From: DASXIW01 sp036497785
Lineage (GTDB): Bacteria; Pseudomonadota; Alphaproteobacteria; Acetobacterales; Acetobacteraceae
Direction of reading: 5' to 3'
NCBI GenBank assembly: GCA_036497785.1
Contig: DASXIW010000245.1
Span: 1-16,855, forward strand
Length of the DNA stretch: 16,855 nt
The notes below the pieces were generated by a model. It searched no databases. It was not told the origin of the DNA and saw nothing but the letters and a program-made list of their open reading frames with translations. The translations under genes were made by a program, and so were the position numbers. Positions 15,061 through 16,855 of this stretch are shown piece by piece (position 1 is the first letter of the stretch; the number at the start of each line of letters is the position of its first letter).

Positions 15061-16632
15061 TCAATACCACGGGTCCTTGAAGTTTTCAGTCTCGTTGAAA
15101 ACCGAGGGCAGTCTCTCGAGGCCCCAAATCTTGTTGCCTGCTCTTCGTGGGTGGCTCAAGAAATACGCATTACGCTGCTCGATGTAGCCGTCGAGAATTC
15201 TTTTGGCCTCAACGTCATCCGCAAAATCGCTGTTGTGTATCACTGCTCTGGCCATTCCACTGAACACCGACTCAATCACATTCAGAAATTGCGCTCGGGC
15301 AGGGAGTGGAACGAGAACGATTTTGGGCGCACTGTCGTAAGCGGCCCATCCGTTCAAAAACTCAATGTGCTTATCCAAGGCTTTCGACATATGCCACGAA
15401 GCCGCATCCCATGAGAAATATATCACTGCTTTAGTTGACATCGCCCTTCTAACCACGTCTATGATTTTTATCATCTCGGTCGTGTTCTTCTTCTCCGAAT
15501 AAAAGTGCGTGATTTGGTTTGTGCCTAGTTCGAGTGCCGCCGTGAGAATGAGGTGGCCTCGAGATTTCTGCCATTGCGGGACAACTGGGACCACGCCCGG
15601 AGCCACGATTTGGCGTCCGCTTACAAGGCGGATTGAAAACGGACCATATTCATCCACTGAGAAGAACGACTCATTCTCCTGTAGGTTGGCGAGAATCGAC
15701 TTGATGCGGTCAACCTTTTCTCGGTATTTCTGGTCTGTGCTACTAAGACTGACCCTTGCCTTTCGCCAGTGATGTCCTTCCTTGCGCACGATTTGTCTTA
15801 TTGTCCAAAGCGACGTTATGACGCCTTCCGTTTGCATCGCGCTCTTGAGGTCTATGGCCCGCCAGTTCGTTCGTGAAAAGCCATAGCAAGTCGGGGGACT
15901 ATGGAGAACTTTGAATAGTGTTGCTTTGATATGTGGTGAATCACGCGCAGGGCGCTCATGCGAATCTACCGACAAAAATTGCTTGGGACCTTCGACCTTC
16001 AATTTCCTAGACCACCGTCCTATCGTGCTTCGAGCGAGCATAAGGTACGAACTGATATGCGCGAGCGGGACGCCATGTGTTGCGCCCAGCATGAATAGCG
16101 CCCGATTCCTAAGCCGTAGCGACGATGATACTGCCATCTTCAGGATTAGCGGCATATCGGGGATTGGGTCTTTTCGGATTAGAAGTGCCGTTGGGACGAA
16201 AGACCCCTGATGTGCCGACCGGAGAAACGCGTAACTTTCCGACAAGTCGGAACGGGCTTGAAGACGGATGCCCCTTTCCACCTTCCAACGGACATACCAT
16301 CGCTCAAAGCTGCGGCGATGAGAAGCAAGCAAAGGGCGGCCTCCATCTCGAGCTTGTTCAAGTAGATGCTCGAACATTGCCTTTGCGCGAGCGTCAGGAT
16401 GAGCCGCAATATACAGTGAAGCCTCATCGCTCCAAATCATAGCGAGCTTGCTGGTTCGACGCGCGGATGGTCTCGCCACCCCAGATCGCTGACCATAGTG
16501 AGTGCCCTGATCGATCCGCCAAGCCGATCCGATGCTGATTAGCGCCATTCGTGCAGCGTTAGGCCGACTCCATTTTTCGCGCACGGAGCGATATTTCGCG
16601 ACTCGGTCTGGCGTGATGTGTTTACCGGGCAT
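15061..16632 (-). CDS. Transposase with IS21-like N-terminus and IS630-like DDE domain
   Basis: Predicted 523-aa DDE transposase. ATG 16632 is chosen because GGAGG lies 6 nt upstream; the frame is open to ATG 16701, which lacks a site. Residues 1-120 (MPGKHITPDRVAKYRSVREK, then MIWSDEASLYIAAHPDARAKAMFEHLLEQ, ASHRRSFERWYVRWKVERG) resemble the N-terminal DNA-binding part of IS21 IstA. After a linker comes a second helix-turn-helix near 181-208 (HGVPLAHISSYLMLARSTIGRW). The catalytic part is IS630-like: D327 (FFSVDEYGPF), D409 (YFSWDAASWHMSK) and E454 (QFLNVIESVF). All three acidic residues are present and there is no stop, so it may be active. No IstB ATPase gene is visible. GC is lower than in the host genes. 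The domain assignment rests on motif recognition only. Confidence 0.82.
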   Translation of the reverse strand: MPGKHITPDRVAKYRSVREKWSRPNAARMALISIGSAWRIDQGTHYGQRSGVARPSARRTSKLAMIWSDEASLYIAAHPDARAKAMFEHLLEQARDGGRPLLASHRRSFERWYVRWKVERGIRLQARSDLSESYAFLRSAHQGSFVPTALLIRKDPIPDMPLILKMAVSSSLRLRNRALFMLGATHGVPLAHISSYLMLARSTIGRWSRKLKVEGPKQFLSVDSHERPARDSPHIKATLFKVLHSPPTCYGFSRTNWRAIDLKSAMQTEGVITSLWTIRQIVRKEGHHWRKARVSLSSTDQKYREKVDRIKSILANLQENESFFSVDEYGPFSIRLVSGRQIVAPGVVPVVPQWQKSRGHLILTAALELGTNQITHFYSEKKNTTEMIKIIDVVRRAMSTKAVIYFSWDAASWHMSKALDKHIEFLNGWAAYDSAPKIVLVPLPARAQFLNVIESVFSGMARAVIHNSDFADDVEAKRILDGYIEQRNAYFLSHPRRAGNKIWGLERLPSVFNETENFKDPWY

Positions 16633-16802
16633 TCTATGCCTCCGCGTGGCTCGCTTTTTTGATGGTGGCACACGGGGTGACTCCGCAGCGACCTGAGCCA
16701 TTTCATGTGGAGCGCTTTAAACACGCTCAATTTTCGCTAAGAAATGGCGGCTACTCCAAAGTTTATCAACCCTGCTGCGATGCATGCTGACGCAAACCAC
16801 CC

Positions 16803-16855
16803 TACCCCCCCGACGATGATCTCGTCAGGATGGTCAGCTTGGGCAGGGTGGCCAT
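16803..16855 (+). repeat. Inverted repeat, right copy (53 bp, cut by window end)
   Basis: Perfect inverted copy of 14886-14938. On the plus strand it opens a second resolvase reading frame, with ATG at 16830-16832 (MVSLGRVA), pointing out of the window and away from the first copy. Confidence 0.95.

Noticed and set aside
14936..16802. Short classical terminal inverted repeats of an insertion sequence next to the transposase
   Set aside because: I compared the flanks (for example TGCGTCA at 14991-14997 and its complement at 16788-16794), but the left copy lies inside the integrase remnant and the match does not extend; only the 53-bp repeat is convincing.

Overview
The window reads as a chromosome segment from a high-GC alphaproteobacterium. 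Protein style and gene order (rplU-rpmA-obgE-proB-proA-nadD-rsfS-rlmH, then gpmI-envC-ctpA) suggest Rhodospirillales, probably Acetobacteraceae; this placement is inference, as no 16S or other marker was compared.

Positions 1-3672 (minus strand) hold gpmI, an envC-type murein hydrolase activator and the 5' part of ctpA: one glycolytic enzyme followed by two envelope genes. Positions 3858-6788 (plus strand) hold a murA-like gene broken by three small insertions, whose catalytic Cys position is Asp, and a DHA2-family drug exporter. This pair points against everything around it. Positions 6810-12563 (minus strand) are a tightly packed housekeeping block: ribosomal proteins L21 and L27, the GTPase ObgE, the first two proline-biosynthesis enzymes (ProB, ProA), NadD, the ribosome silencing factor RsfS and the 23S rRNA methyltransferase RlmH. 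A good sigma70-type promoter lies upstream of rplU, many junctions overlap or nearly touch, and nadD and rlmH appear to start at CTG.

From 12776 the picture changes. A tRNA-Ser(CGA) with its own promoter is the insertion site of a mobile element that begins at the tRNA 3' end and runs off the right edge. It carries a complete tyrosine integrase whose reading frame continues antisense through the whole tRNA, remnants of two serine recombinases, a fragment of a second related integrase, and a lower-GC transposase gene. That transposase combines an N-terminus like the IS21 IstA DNA-binding region with a catalytic region like the IS630 DDE type. A 53-bp perfect inverted repeat, containing the start of a serine recombinase gene, flanks it, and the right copy stops exactly at the window end.

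The most unusual items are the apparently chimeric transposase with its flanking inverted repeat, the Asp-type broken murA, the non-AUG starts in the proA-nadD-rsfS-rlmH block, and the integrase frame that absorbs the host tRNA and ends inside the rplU -10 box. I found no CRISPR array, rRNA or defence system.
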